Source: CBDUQN01 sp965369375 (GTDB lineage Bacteria > Krumholzibacteriota > Krumholzibacteriia > Krumholzibacteriales > Krumholzibacteriaceae). Taken from it: a DNA stretch of 31,292 nucleotides. Where the stretch lies: assembly GCA_965369375.1 (NCBI GenBank), contig CBDUQN010000033.1, positions 1 through 31,292 of the forward strand, written 5' to 3'. The position numbers and the translations under genes were made by a program. This document shows, piece after piece, positions 8,839 through 16,799 of the stretch (position 1 is the first letter of the stretch; every line of letters starts with the position of its first letter). Under the pieces are notes generated by a model. It was not told the DNA's origin. It saw nothing but the letters and a program-made list of their open reading frames with translations, and ran no database searches.

Positions 8839-8886
8839 CGTTGCCGGCCAAATCTCCACCTGCTCGTCTCCGGTCGTTTTTTCGAT
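8839..8886 (-). pseudogene. 48-bp copy of the heparinase-like gene's 3' end
   Basis: Read on the minus strand this gives IEKTTGDEQVEIWPAT, against IERTTGNEHVEIWPAT at the C-terminus of the neighbouring lyase (6707-6754): 13 of 16 residues and 41 of 48 bases agree with no gap. Similarity ends sharply on both sides. It sits between the start of the lyase gene (8635) and the end of the next minus-strand gene (8920), where the tail of an upstream tandem paralog would be. The rest of 8636-8919 shows no gene. Confidence 0.6.
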
Positions 8887-8919
8887 TAAGCGATTGTGAA
8901 TCCGCGTTTGATTAATTTC

Positions 8920-10398
8920 TCACTTCACTCTTGCGAGGAGCTGGTTGATCCTGGAGGCAAGGGGACTTGCCCCGTGATCGACATTTGAGAGAACGGCAAC
9001 GATGTATCCCTTGTCCACGAATATGTCGAGGTTGCTGTTGATGCCGGAGAAACCGCCGCTGTGTCCGACGACCTTCCCGCCCTTCCCTTCCTCGATCCCG
9101 AACCCGTAGCCGTAGCCTTCACCTGACTGGTCCTTCCACATAATCTGGAGAGATTCCCTGGAAACAAGCTTGCCTTGCAGGAGGGCACGAGCATACCTGT
9201 GCAGATCACCGACCGTCGAGAAACCGCCCCCGGCGGGACCCCCCTTGACGACATGCTTGAAGTAATTGTTCTGCCAGCCGTATTCACTTTCCGGATCGGG
9301 GCTGTAGCCGATAGCGAGGTTCTCGACCGGATAGTCCATCTCGTAGCTGTCGGTATTCTTCATGCCTGCAGGTTCATAGATATTTTCTCTGATGTAATCG
9401 AAATAGCTCTGCCCGCTCACGCTCTCGATCACTACGCCGAGCAGAAGCATACCGGTATTGCTGTAGCGCCAGCGCTCGCCGGGCTCGAACTCGGGTTTTT
9501 CATCGTTTACGAGCAGTTTGAAGTCCTCGAGGTTTCTGTACAGTGCTCGTGAACCGTTCGAAAAGGACTCGTTGAAGTAACTTCCCAGGCCTGAAGTGTG
9601 GGTGAGAAGGTGGTGGATCTTGATCTTGGATGTAATTTCCCTGGGAAGCCAGGATTCATCCACATATGTGCCTATTGGCTCGTCAAAGGAGAGCATTCCT
9701 CTTTCCTCGAGCTGAACGATCGCTGTGGCTGTGAACATCTTGTTCATGGAACCGAGGTTGAACTTTGTGTCGATGTTGTTCGGGACATGGAAGCGCTTAC
9801 TCGCCTCACCGCCGGCTCGGACGAGCAGGACCTCATCGCCCCTGGCGACAAGCACGGTACCCGTAAAAACATCCCGCTTGATCAACCGATCCATTATATC
9901 CCCAACCTGCTTGATAAACTGATCTTCAGTGAGCGCCGGCTCTTTGACGTTCGAAGGAGTGCGGGCGGAACTGAAGCGAAGTCCGTCCACGAGATAATTC
10001 TTCTCGTCTGCGAACTTTACGATTAAACCCCGCCAGCCCCCATAGGTGCGGTCTTTCAGGATTACAACGGTCTCGTCTTTCTTCTCCGGGACATAGGTAC
10101 GGATGCTGTGAAAATCGAGCCCGCCCGTCTCCATATACACGCTGCGCCAGACAGAGATGTGCTCTTTCATCGGCGCAAAATCCCTGAATTTCCCGGTGCA
10201 TTCCTCATTCATGAAACGGCGTACACACGCGGGATCGTTCGAATTGACGGTGCTGATGATGGATTGAACCCGTTCTCCCATTTTACCTTCGGGCATGATC
10301 GATTCGTCGTGGTAGCTGATCTCGCCGGTGATCTGCGCGAGGGCGGCCTGGAAGATGAATGCGCATAAAACAATGGTCAATGCACGTATCTTTCTCAT
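8920..10398 (-). CDS. Beta-lactamase-fold serine hydrolase (class C/PBP4* type), exported
   Basis: 492 residues. Signal peptide to about residue 21 (AALA), then a 130-residue N-terminal domain of unknown type (about 25-160) that may bind a partner or substrate. The beta-lactamase-family domain (about 175-490) has the SxxK motif SMNK (Ser217, Lys220), the YxN motif YSN (Tyr312, Asn314) and HSGG (His446) in place of the KTG triad, as usual in the EstB/PBP4*/LACTB group. These are mostly D-aminopeptidases, esterases or peptidoglycan-related peptidases, not antibiotic-resistance enzymes, so the substrate is open. AAGGAGG lies 8 nt before the ATG. It is convergent with nothing and divergent from the 10540 gene across 141 nt that holds both promoters. 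Confidence 0.9.
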   Translation of the reverse strand: MRKIRALTIVLCAFIFQAALAQITGEISYHDESIMPEGKMGERVQSIISTVNSNDPACVRRFMNEECTGKFRDFAPMKEHISVWRSVYMETGGLDFHSIRTYVPEKKDETVVILKDRTYGGWRGLIVKFADEKNYLVDGLRFSSARTPSNVKEPALTEDQFIKQVGDIMDRLIKRDVFTGTVLVARGDEVLLVRAGGEASKRFHVPNNIDTKFNLGSMNKMFTATAIVQLEERGMLSFDEPIGTYVDESWLPREITSKIKIHHLLTHTSGLGSYFNESFSNGSRALYRNLEDFKLLVNDEKPEFEPGERWRYSNTGMLLLGVVIESVSGQSYFDYIRENIYEPAGMKNTDSYEMDYPVENLAIGYSPDPESEYGWQNNYFKHVVKGGPAGGGFSTVGDLHRYARALLQGKLVSRESLQIMWKDQSGEGYGYGFGIEEGKGGKVVGHSGGFSGINSNLDIFVDKGYIVAVLSNVDHGASPLASRINQLLARVK

Positions 10399-10539
10399 GC
10401 GGGGCCTCCTTTTAATGGGAACGAGGTGCAGACGAGAGTCATTCGCTTGGCCTATCCTGTTTTAATGTGTTAAATATTAATCTGGTTTTAGTTACTTATA
10501 CGGTTCAATCACCCGGTTAGTTTCGAAAAGGGGGACGAG

Positions 10540-11970
10540 ATGATAAGAGTAATTATTGTTGTTACACTCATGCTGGTGGTGATGCTTCCATTCGGCAATG
10601 CCATCGGCCAGACCGGCCAGACATATGAGCATCCGTCTCTGGGCTTCCGGTTCGAGGCTTCACCGAACTGGGTGCGCGTACCACGACCAGAGGACAAGAT
10701 GATATACGAAGTAATGGATCCTGAGTCGAGGATTCATATGATTCTCTGGCATACGTCGACAGAGCAGAGTGCCCGTGGATATCTCTTGAAGATGGCTAAC
10801 ATGAAAGATCTCGAGGTCGAGGAAGAGCCTTCGAAGATTCGAATCAGAGGGTACGAAGCCTGGCTGCTCGATCTTCCAGGCAGAATTAATAACGCGGCGA
10901 TAAGTACATTCCTGGTTGTCATTCAGCATGGAAAGTCGGCACGCCACCCGAAAGAGAACGCGCTCTACATCGCGCAGATATGGTGCCCGGAGAGCGAGTA
11001 CGATCGTCACGTGCAACGTATGAAGGATATTATCGGGAGCATAGAAATAACAGAGCCCGTTCATGTTTCATATAAGCAAAAGGCATATCCCCTCTATCCC
11101 GAGGTTCTCGATCGATTGCCTGATGTTCCCTCTCCGTTTACGACCGAAGACGGTATGGAAGTAGTCATATGCCTTTTACGCGACGATAGATATGCACTTA
11201 TACCCGTCACATTCGAGAATGGTGAAGCATTGGATTATAAAACCGGTCAATGGTACGGTAAGGGCAGGCAGCTCGATGTCGATACACTGGATTTTCCGGC
11301 ACTGGCACGAACGGGGCTTCATTCAGATAACGAGTTGAATCAGGTTGAATCTATTACGGAAAAAGCGATCGCGGAGATAACGAGGGTCGGGCGTCCCGGT
11401 GAATATTCCGGGGCTGGTTTCATGAGTCACGATGAAGATATTATTTCGGTTCTCAGAGGCGATAATAGACTGGTCAGCCGGTTGGGATCTACGCACCCGG
11501 AGATTGCTAAGCCGCTGTTTCATGTATTCAATGTCATTCTTGAGGTGAAAAAGGATTCAGAGCGGGGAAACGTCAGGGGCATTCTCTATAATAAAAGAAA
11601 AATATATCTGGAATTTTGGGGATCGAAGGGGTGGCAGGAGTCGATATTCAATGATGAGATTCTGGGATACTGGCAAATAGAGATATGGAGAGAACTGGAT
11701 CCAAAAGAGGAAGCGTTTTTGGCCGGGAGATATGCGAATCTTCCTGAAGAGCAAATGGCTGAATTGAAGAAGAAGCTCTCTTACATACATACGGGAGAAA
11801 TGGTATCCTACTACATTATGCGCTATGGATTTTATGAAGGGCATACCGATTACAGGGCGGATCCCATATCGATTGCCTTCATCTTTGGGTTGCAGAGTAT
11901 AGAAGAAATCGAGAGTGCGTTTCAGGGCAATTTGCCCGAAGCATTAGTGAATCATTTTACGAAAAACTAA
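10540..11970 (+). CDS. Exported protein with PsbP/DcrB-like N-terminal domain, unknown function
   Basis: 476 residues. The first 24 are a signal peptide (VVTLMLVVMLPFGNAIGQ). From 27 to about 170 the order of strands and motifs (YEHPSLGFRFEASPNWVRV, then a long polar segment and YIAQIWCPESEYDRHVQRMKDIIGSIE) resembles the PsbP/DUF1795 (DcrB) fold seen in many exported proteins of uncultured bacteria; this is inferred from pattern only. The remaining 300 residues, with an Arg/Glu-rich end, match nothing I know. GGGGGA lies 5 nt upstream of the ATG. No neighbour on the same strand is close enough for an operon, and the stop is followed by 142 nt leading to the metal-uptake cluster. Confidence 0.7.
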   Translation: MIRVIIVVTLMLVVMLPFGNAIGQTGQTYEHPSLGFRFEASPNWVRVPRPEDKMIYEVMDPESRIHMILWHTSTEQSARGYLLKMANMKDLEVEEEPSKIRIRGYEAWLLDLPGRINNAAISTFLVVIQHGKSARHPKENALYIAQIWCPESEYDRHVQRMKDIIGSIEITEPVHVSYKQKAYPLYPEVLDRLPDVPSPFTTEDGMEVVICLLRDDRYALIPVTFENGEALDYKTGQWYGKGRQLDVDTLDFPALARTGLHSDNELNQVESITEKAIAEITRVGRPGEYSGAGFMSHDEDIISVLRGDNRLVSRLGSTHPEIAKPLFHVFNVILEVKKDSERGNVRGILYNKRKIYLEFWGSKGWQESIFNDEILGYWQIEIWRELDPKEEAFLAGRYANLPEEQMAELKKKLSYIHTGEMVSYYIMRYGFYEGHTDYRADPISIAFIFGLQSIEEIESAFQGNLPEALVNHFTKN

Positions 11971-12042
11971 ATCAGGTAATATCCTGCATATTAGCCGCAG
12001 CCGCGAAGCAGGAACAATTTTTATTTGCTTTGCCATTTTCCC

Positions 12043-12079
12043 TTGCATCGTTCATATATTGATGGTATTCTTTTACCAT
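12043..12079 (+). promoter_or_regulatory. Candidate promoter with overlapping operator upstream of the metal-uptake cluster
   Basis: ATGGTA (12062-12067) and TACCAT (12074-12079) form a perfect 6-bp inverted repeat spaced by 6 bp, 34 bp before the ATG at 12113. It overlaps a possible -10 (TATTCT, 12066-12071) set 17 nt after a weak -35 (TTGCAT, 12043-12048). A repressor bound here would block the promoter. The sequence does not match the usual Zur or Fur consensus, so the regulator is unknown. Confidence 0.35.
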
Positions 12080-12112
12080 AAAAATCAGCGGGTTGATTCA
12101 TAACATGAAAAC

Positions 12113-12424
12113 ATGAAAGCGCTTACTAAACCAATCTATTTCCGTTTTTTGTTCGTTGTTTGCCTCGCATTCTACCTGACCGTCTCCTTCGGCGCCGAAT
12201 TCTCTCATACCCATGAACCTGATTCTGAATTTCACGACAATTGTCCTGCCTGCCAATGGCAGGTCCTGTACATGGACGACTTCTCGCAAGTCCATGAGGT
12301 TCTCAATGCGCTGGACGCCCCGCTGGACTTAATCGGCTACGAGTATTATAGCCAATTACTTGTATTTCCTTCAGACATCCTCAGCTTTTCCTGCTCTTCT
12401 CGAGCTCCTCCTCTGCCGGTCTGA
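12113..12424 (+). CDS. Small exported His/Cys protein of a metal-uptake operon (DUF2946-like)
   Basis: 103 residues with an N-terminal hydrophobic signal or anchor (about 8-28). It then carries HTH (His32, His34), His41 and a CPAC pair (Cys44, Cys47) followed by Gln-Trp, and ends in RAPPLPV. The combination of H-x-H, a CPxCxW motif and a C-terminal R(A/G)PP is what I recall of small DUF2946-like proteins in metal-transport gene clusters. A role in binding or sensing zinc or copper in the periplasm is likely but unproven. ATG 12104 is ruled out by an immediate stop. It leads the run of five genes toward the ABC permeases, 139 nt before the porin gene. Confidence 0.65.
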   Translation: MKALTKPIYFRFLFVVCLAFYLTVSFGAEFSHTHEPDSEFHDNCPACQWQVLYMDDFSQVHEVLNALDAPLDLIGYEYYSQLLVFPSDILSFSCSSRAPPLPV

Positions 12425-12443
12425 TACCTATCTCAGGTTTCCC

Positions 12444-12461
12444 TAATTAGCCGGCTAATTA
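12444..12461. promoter_or_regulatory. Perfect 18-bp palindrome, probable operator
   Basis: TAATTAGCCGGCTAATTA reads the same on both strands and begins 20 nt after the stop of the His/Cys protein gene and 103 nt before the porin ATG. A second dyad, CTTAT (12469-12473) and ATAAG (12480-12484), follows. With no loop and no T tract it is a poor terminator; an operator for a dimeric metal-responsive repressor controlling the porin and transporter genes is more likely (inference). Confidence 0.45.
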
Positions 12462-12563
12462 ATAGTAGCTTATCGAAAAATAAGGATCGTTTCGAATCAC
12501 AGCTCGATATAAAAACCGGTGTAATGTAATGAAGCAAGGTGAATTAACAAGAGGAGACAGTAA

Positions 12564-13853
12564 ATGAGATTTCATATTATCATGCTTCTCCTGTCGATAG
12601 CATTCTTTCCGCTTTCGGCCTTCGCACAAGCGCTGCCGGATTCAACGGAGGGAAAAATAGCCGAGTCGCTCAAGAAACAAGAGGAAAAGTTGGCAGAGCT
12701 CGAAAAGATCATCCAGGAACTCGAGGCAAAGATCGAAGAATCCGAGCAAGAGGATGAAATGAGCAAGCTATTGGAGGAAGCACAAAAGCTTTCCAGTCAG
12801 AAGAGAGAAGACGAGGCTTCGCTCGATGAACGCAAATTCTACAGCGGCCTCCGGCAGCACTCCGCCTTGAATCCGAACATCAGCCTCGGAGGTGATTATT
12901 ATTACGCGTACGGCAGATCTAAGAGTGAATACAACAGTGAACGGTCAGAGCTTTCTTGGGGGACCGGTCGGTTCTTCATGAGAGAGATGGAGCTCAGCTT
13001 CGAAGCAGCTCTCGATCCATACGCTCGGGGAAAGGCATTTATCGGACTCGGAGAGGAAGGGGCTGGAGTCGAAGAAGGCTATATCGTGTTGCTGAATTGG
13101 CCCCTGAACATGAATCTGAAACTCGGTAAATACAAAATGCAGTTCGGGACGATAAACCGCTATCACTGTCATGCCCTGCCGCAGTTCGAGCTGCCGTTGG
13201 TGTGGACGAATTTCTTCAGCAATGAGACACTCAGAGGAGTCGGCATTGCCGCAAACTTTCTTCTCCCTTCGATAACGGCGCATGTGAATGAGCTGGACAT
13301 GGAGGTTGTGTCGGGGGGAGCAGACCGGAGCTTTACGAGCGAGGGAAAGCATAATTTTGTTTATGTCACTCACCTCAAGAATTACTGGGATCTCAGTCGG
13401 AGCACATTCGCTGAATTCGGTTTGAGCGGTGCTCTCGGTCATAACGATCCGGATGAGACGTACCAAACCGTCATTGGTGGCGCTGATCTCAGGCTCAAAT
13501 GGTCTCCCCCGGATCGGTCGAAATATCGGGGGGTCGAATGGTGGACCGAGGCGCTCTATTCTCACCGCGAGCAGCTTGAAGGGCATGTCGATTCCTGGGG
13601 AATCTTTTCTCTTCTTCAATGCCGTCTCGGTGCCCGCTGGGTTTGCAGCCTCAGACTCGATTATTCTCAACAACCAACGGACAATTCCCTGGAAGAGTAT
13701 GGAGGGGCTGTGAGCGTGGAATTCTGGCAGAGTGAATTCGTTTTTATGCGGCTGCAATACACTCACATAGACCGGAATTTCGATGAGGATGACCACAGGT
13801 TTTATGTCCAGACTGTATGGGCCATGGGACCACATAAGCATGAAGCGTATTGA
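12564..13853 (+). CDS. Outer-membrane porin-like protein of a zinc/metal uptake operon
   Basis: 429 residues. A signal peptide of about 22 residues precedes a Glu/Lys-rich coiled coil (about 28-80, EEKLAELEKIIQELEAKI), which could span the periplasm or reach the peptidoglycan. The remainder (about 100-425) is a beta barrel. The conserved segment GKYKMQFGTINRYHCHALPQ is followed by ELPLVWTNFFSNETLRGVG and LLPSIT; I associate that block with porins placed next to zinc ABC transporters in uncultured and FCB-type bacteria. The likely job is metal passage through the outer membrane. GAGGAG lies 8 nt before the ATG, and the next gene starts 54 nt downstream. Confidence 0.75.
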   Translation: MRFHIIMLLLSIAFFPLSAFAQALPDSTEGKIAESLKKQEEKLAELEKIIQELEAKIEESEQEDEMSKLLEEAQKLSSQKREDEASLDERKFYSGLRQHSALNPNISLGGDYYYAYGRSKSEYNSERSELSWGTGRFFMREMELSFEAALDPYARGKAFIGLGEEGAGVEEGYIVLLNWPLNMNLKLGKYKMQFGTINRYHCHALPQFELPLVWTNFFSNETLRGVGIAANFLLPSITAHVNELDMEVVSGGADRSFTSEGKHNFVYVTHLKNYWDLSRSTFAEFGLSGALGHNDPDETYQTVIGGADLRLKWSPPDRSKYRGVEWWTEALYSHREQLEGHVDSWGIFSLLQCRLGARWVCSLRLDYSQQPTDNSLEEYGGAVSVEFWQSEFVFMRLQYTHIDRNFDEDDHRFYVQTVWAMGPHKHEAY

Positions 13854-13907
13854 ATATGAGATGAGAATAGAGAGTCTATAATCCAGGAATCGAAAAGGAG
13901 CCGAGAA

Positions 13908-14963
13908 ATGAGACTATTCAAACCAATTACACTATGTATCATCTTGCTTTCCGTGGTGCAAATGAACATCTACGCTTCTGAAAAGATCAAGGTTGTCACC
14001 ACGTTCTCGGATTTTGCATCAATTGCCGAGGAGGTCGCCGGTGAGCTTGCAGACGTAGAATATCTCTCATACGGCGATCAGGATCCGCATTTCGTTCCCC
14101 CCAAACCGAGTCTTGCTTTGAAGCTCAAGGAAGCGGACATGCTCGTATCAACAGGGTTCGATCTCGAGCTGTGGCTGGCAACACTGCAGGACAAGGCAAG
14201 GAACAGGAAGATCATGGATGGAGCAATCGGCTTCATAACAGTATCACCTGGCATCGAGGTTCTTCAGAAACCGACGACATTGAGCCGCTCCGAGGGGGAT
14301 GTGCATATCATGGGGAACCCTCATTTCCATACGAGTCCCCTTAACTGGAAACAAATATCGGAAAATATCCTCATCGGTTTAAAACGGGTGGATCCGAAGA
14401 ACGCGGCAACATACGAAACCAATCAGAAGGCCTTCGTCGATAGAATGTACCGGGCAATGTTCGGTGATGCTTTGGTTGACATGTTCGGCGGAGAGCAGCT
14501 TGCGGCTCTGCTTCGGGCGCGAACGCTCTTCGAATTTCTCGAACGGGAGTACCAGGGCGAGAAGCTCATGACTCGATTGGACGGATGGGTCAAGGAAGCC
14601 TTGCCGTTTCGTGGTATGGAAATCATCGCCTATCATAAGAATTGGGCTTATTTCGCAAGGGATTTCGGGCTGACGGTGCTTGGATATATCGAACCGAAAC
14701 CGGGGATTCCTCCAACACCAAAGCATGTGGAGCACACAATCCAGCTCATCAAGGACAGGGGCATAGATGTAATGATCGTGGCGACGTATTTTGAAAAGAG
14801 AAAACCCATGACGATATCTCAAAAAACAGGAATCATGGCGCTTTTTCTGCCTCTGTCGGTGGGTGCGGTGCCTGAAGCGGACGATTGTTTTTCGTTGGTG
14901 GACTATTGGATCGATCGGATCAATGAAGCCGTAAAGAACAGGAAAGATATTCCCCATAATTAG
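13908..14963 (+). CDS. znuA: Zinc/manganese ABC transporter substrate-binding protein (ZnuA family, cluster A-I)
   Basis: 351 residues. Signal peptide of about 23 residues, then the cluster A-I fold beginning with KIKVVTTFSDFASIAEEVAG. His61 (DQDPHF), His139/His141 (GNPHFHTS) and His243 (AYHKNWAYFARDFG) occupy the metal-ligand positions; His133 (VHIMG) precedes the second. Canonical members have GNPHFWLDP where this one has GNPHFHTS, adding a His-x-His. It does not carry the long His-rich loop of E. coli ZnuA. It captures Zn2+ or Mn2+ in the periplasm and hands it to the two permeases downstream. AAGGAG precedes the ATG; the next gene starts 12 nt after its stop. The metal cannot be decided by sequence alone. 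Confidence 0.9.
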   Translation: MRLFKPITLCIILLSVVQMNIYASEKIKVVTTFSDFASIAEEVAGELADVEYLSYGDQDPHFVPPKPSLALKLKEADMLVSTGFDLELWLATLQDKARNRKIMDGAIGFITVSPGIEVLQKPTTLSRSEGDVHIMGNPHFHTSPLNWKQISENILIGLKRVDPKNAATYETNQKAFVDRMYRAMFGDALVDMFGGEQLAALLRARTLFEFLEREYQGEKLMTRLDGWVKEALPFRGMEIIAYHKNWAYFARDFGLTVLGYIEPKPGIPPTPKHVEHTIQLIKDRGIDVMIVATYFEKRKPMTISQKTGIMALFLPLSVGAVPEADDCFSLVDYWIDRINEAVKNRKDIPHN

Positions 14964-14975
14964 CGGGAGAACCGA

Positions 14976-15803
14976 ATGATAGAGACGTTCAGCTTCTTGT
15001 CAATCCAGATCGTGCTGTTGCTTGTTGTCACATCTGTGCATACCTATCTCGGGCTCCATGTCATTCGGCGCGGTATCGTGTTTTCGGATCTATCCCTCGA
15101 TCAGTTGGCCGCATTCGGCGTGATCGTTGGAATCGGCCTCGGCATTCAGGGAGGAAGTGCCGGATCCTATATCGTTTCCTTTGTCGCGGTTCTGATCGGT
15201 TCCGTTCTTCTGGCCTATGTCAAACCGAAGAACAAAAACATCCCTCATGAGGCGGTGATCGGTATCATCTACGGCCTTGCCCTCGTCGCATCGGTTATGG
15301 TTGCAGACAAGATTTCCGGTGGTATGGCGTACGTCACCCAGACCCTGACCGGTGTCATGCTCTGGGTGAACTGGCCCCTCGTTCTGGTTACGGTTATCGT
15401 TTATGTCGTTTTGTCGGCATTCCATTATAAGTTCAGAGAGAAATTTATTTCGATTACCGAGGGTAAGGTCAGTCAGCCGAACGAGAATTTATGGGATCTT
15501 CTTTTCTTCATCTCCCTCGGAATAATCACGGTATTGATTGTTCCCATTGCGGGAGTGTTGCTGGCGTACAGTTTTCTGATGATCCCGGCGGCTATCGCTT
15601 CGCTCTTTACCAAGGAATGGGGCAAGGCGCTGCGTATTGGCTGGGGTGTGGGATTTATCGCGTCGATGGTTGGATTATTTTCATCGTATTCGTTCAATCT
15701 GCCTTACGGACCAACGCTCGTTCTCGCCTTGGGAGTATTCTTCATTGGCGCATTGGCGTTACGATGCTTCATTCCGCAGAAAGGTACCGGGAGCAATACC
15801 TGA
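14976..15803 (+). CDS. znuB: ABC-3 family metal transporter permease, first copy
   Basis: 275 residues, seven to nine hydrophobic segments across the inner membrane (for example 5-24, 46-84, 98-112, 130-150). The N-terminal GLHVIRRGIVFSDLSLDQLAAFG, the central IPHEAVIGIIYGLALVAS and the C-terminal GVLLAYSFLMIPAAIASLF are ABC-3 (ZnuB/MntB) signatures; the last lies near the coupling region that contacts the ATPase. It shares its layout with the next gene, so the two probably form a heterodimeric channel. The gene lies 12 nt after znuA and 29 nt before the second permease, with GGGAGA as ribosome site. Annotated by family; the gene name is by analogy. Confidence 0.88.
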   Translation: MIETFSFLSIQIVLLLVVTSVHTYLGLHVIRRGIVFSDLSLDQLAAFGVIVGIGLGIQGGSAGSYIVSFVAVLIGSVLLAYVKPKNKNIPHEAVIGIIYGLALVASVMVADKISGGMAYVTQTLTGVMLWVNWPLVLVTVIVYVVLSAFHYKFREKFISITEGKVSQPNENLWDLLFFISLGIITVLIVPIAGVLLAYSFLMIPAAIASLFTKEWGKALRIGWGVGFIASMVGLFSSYSFNLPYGPTLVLALGVFFIGALALRCFIPQKGTGSNT

Positions 15804-15832
15804 AGGAGAGAGTATTCTGAAAAGGCAGTAAT

Positions 15833-16663
15833 ATGTTGGAAGTCATCCTATTTTTATTACCTCCCTTTGTAGCATGTGTAACGCTATTGGGATTGTTGGG
15901 CTATATCGGCATGCATGTGCTAAAGCGGGAAATCATCTTTATCGACATCGCCCTGGCTCAGATCGCCGCGGTCGGCGCCACCTTCGCGCATGTATACCTG
16001 GGTAGCGAAGAAAATAGTCTTTTGGCGTATCTCTGTGCTTTCGGTTTTACCATGTTAGCCTCGTTGTTTTTTTCGCAGATCGATAAGCGGATTACGCAAA
16101 TCAGCCATGAAGCCATCATCGGTGTGACTTATGCTATTTCTGCGGCTGCCGCCCTTTTCATGCTCGCGATGGCGGCGGGTGGGGATGTGCACATGGAACA
16201 TATGCTCACCGGCAGCATCCTGTGGGCGCAGTGGTCGGACATCGGTGTTATTGCAGTACTATTCGGATGCGTTGGTTTGTTTCACTTCGTCTTCAGGAAA
16301 CATTTCATCCAACTGTCGGAAAACTACGGTGCGGGCGCGGTACGTTCAGAGAGCGCTGTATGGTGGGATTTTCTGTTTTATCTTTCGATGGGGCTTGTGA
16401 TCACGTTTTCAGTGAAAATTGCCGGTGTGCTGGTCATCTTTTCCTTTCTTATCATCCCTGCAGCATTCTCGGCGATGTTCGCCGAGTCTTGGGGAAAACG
16501 GTTGGTCATCGCGTGGGGCGTCGGCATTTTTGCTGTGGTTTTCGGTCTGGTGCTTTCTTACTTCCTGGATTTTTCGTGCGGGCCGTCAGTGATCACGATA
16601 CTGGGCTTGGCTTTGATTGCAGCCGCTGCTTACAAGAAATTCCGTAGTGCTCCTGGAGGATGA
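15833..16663 (+). CDS. ABC-3 family metal transporter permease, second copy
   Basis: 276 residues. The same family and order of motifs as the preceding gene: GMHVLKREIIFIDIALAQIAAVG near the start, ISHEAIIGVTYAISAAAALF, then KIAGVLVIFSFLIIPAAFSAMF near the C-terminus. It aligns with the first permease by eye along most of its length but differs at many positions, so they are diverged paralogs. Two permease genes in one operon are found in some zinc and manganese importers. No ATP-binding subunit follows: 136 nt later the next gene lies on the other strand. Ribosome site weak (AAAGGCAG). Function in metal import is well supported; the individual metal is not. Confidence 0.88.
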   Translation: MLEVILFLLPPFVACVTLLGLLGYIGMHVLKREIIFIDIALAQIAAVGATFAHVYLGSEENSLLAYLCAFGFTMLASLFFSQIDKRITQISHEAIIGVTYAISAAAALFMLAMAAGGDVHMEHMLTGSILWAQWSDIGVIAVLFGCVGLFHFVFRKHFIQLSENYGAGAVRSESAVWWDFLFYLSMGLVITFSVKIAGVLVIFSFLIIPAAFSAMFAESWGKRLVIAWGVGIFAVVFGLVLSYFLDFSCGPSVITILGLALIAAAAYKKFRSAPGG

Positions 16664-16726
16664 TTGCCGCAATTTGTGACATGGTGGGGCAGCACAATAT
16701 CAAAGCGGTACTATCGGCGGGAGCCA

Positions 16727-16765
16727 TGCGAAAGAAAAGCCCCGGGCCATGTTGATCCGGGGCTT
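16727..16765 (-). terminator. Terminator for the Asp-rich secreted protein gene (minus strand)
   Basis: AAGCCCCGG (16737-16745) and CCGGGGCTT (16757-16765) form a perfect 9-bp stem. On the minus strand it is followed by TTTTCTTT, so it terminates the gene ending at 16800. It could also stop plus-strand transcripts from the metal operon, but no T tract follows on that strand. Confidence 0.75.
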
Positions 16766-16799
16766 CAAACAAATCATAATTCAAGCAAATTAGCTTAAA

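Noticed and set aside
12945..13841. 298-codon open frame on the minus strand
   Set aside because: It lies wholly opposite the porin gene, has no ribosome site or motif, and its length is explained by the codon pattern of the real gene.
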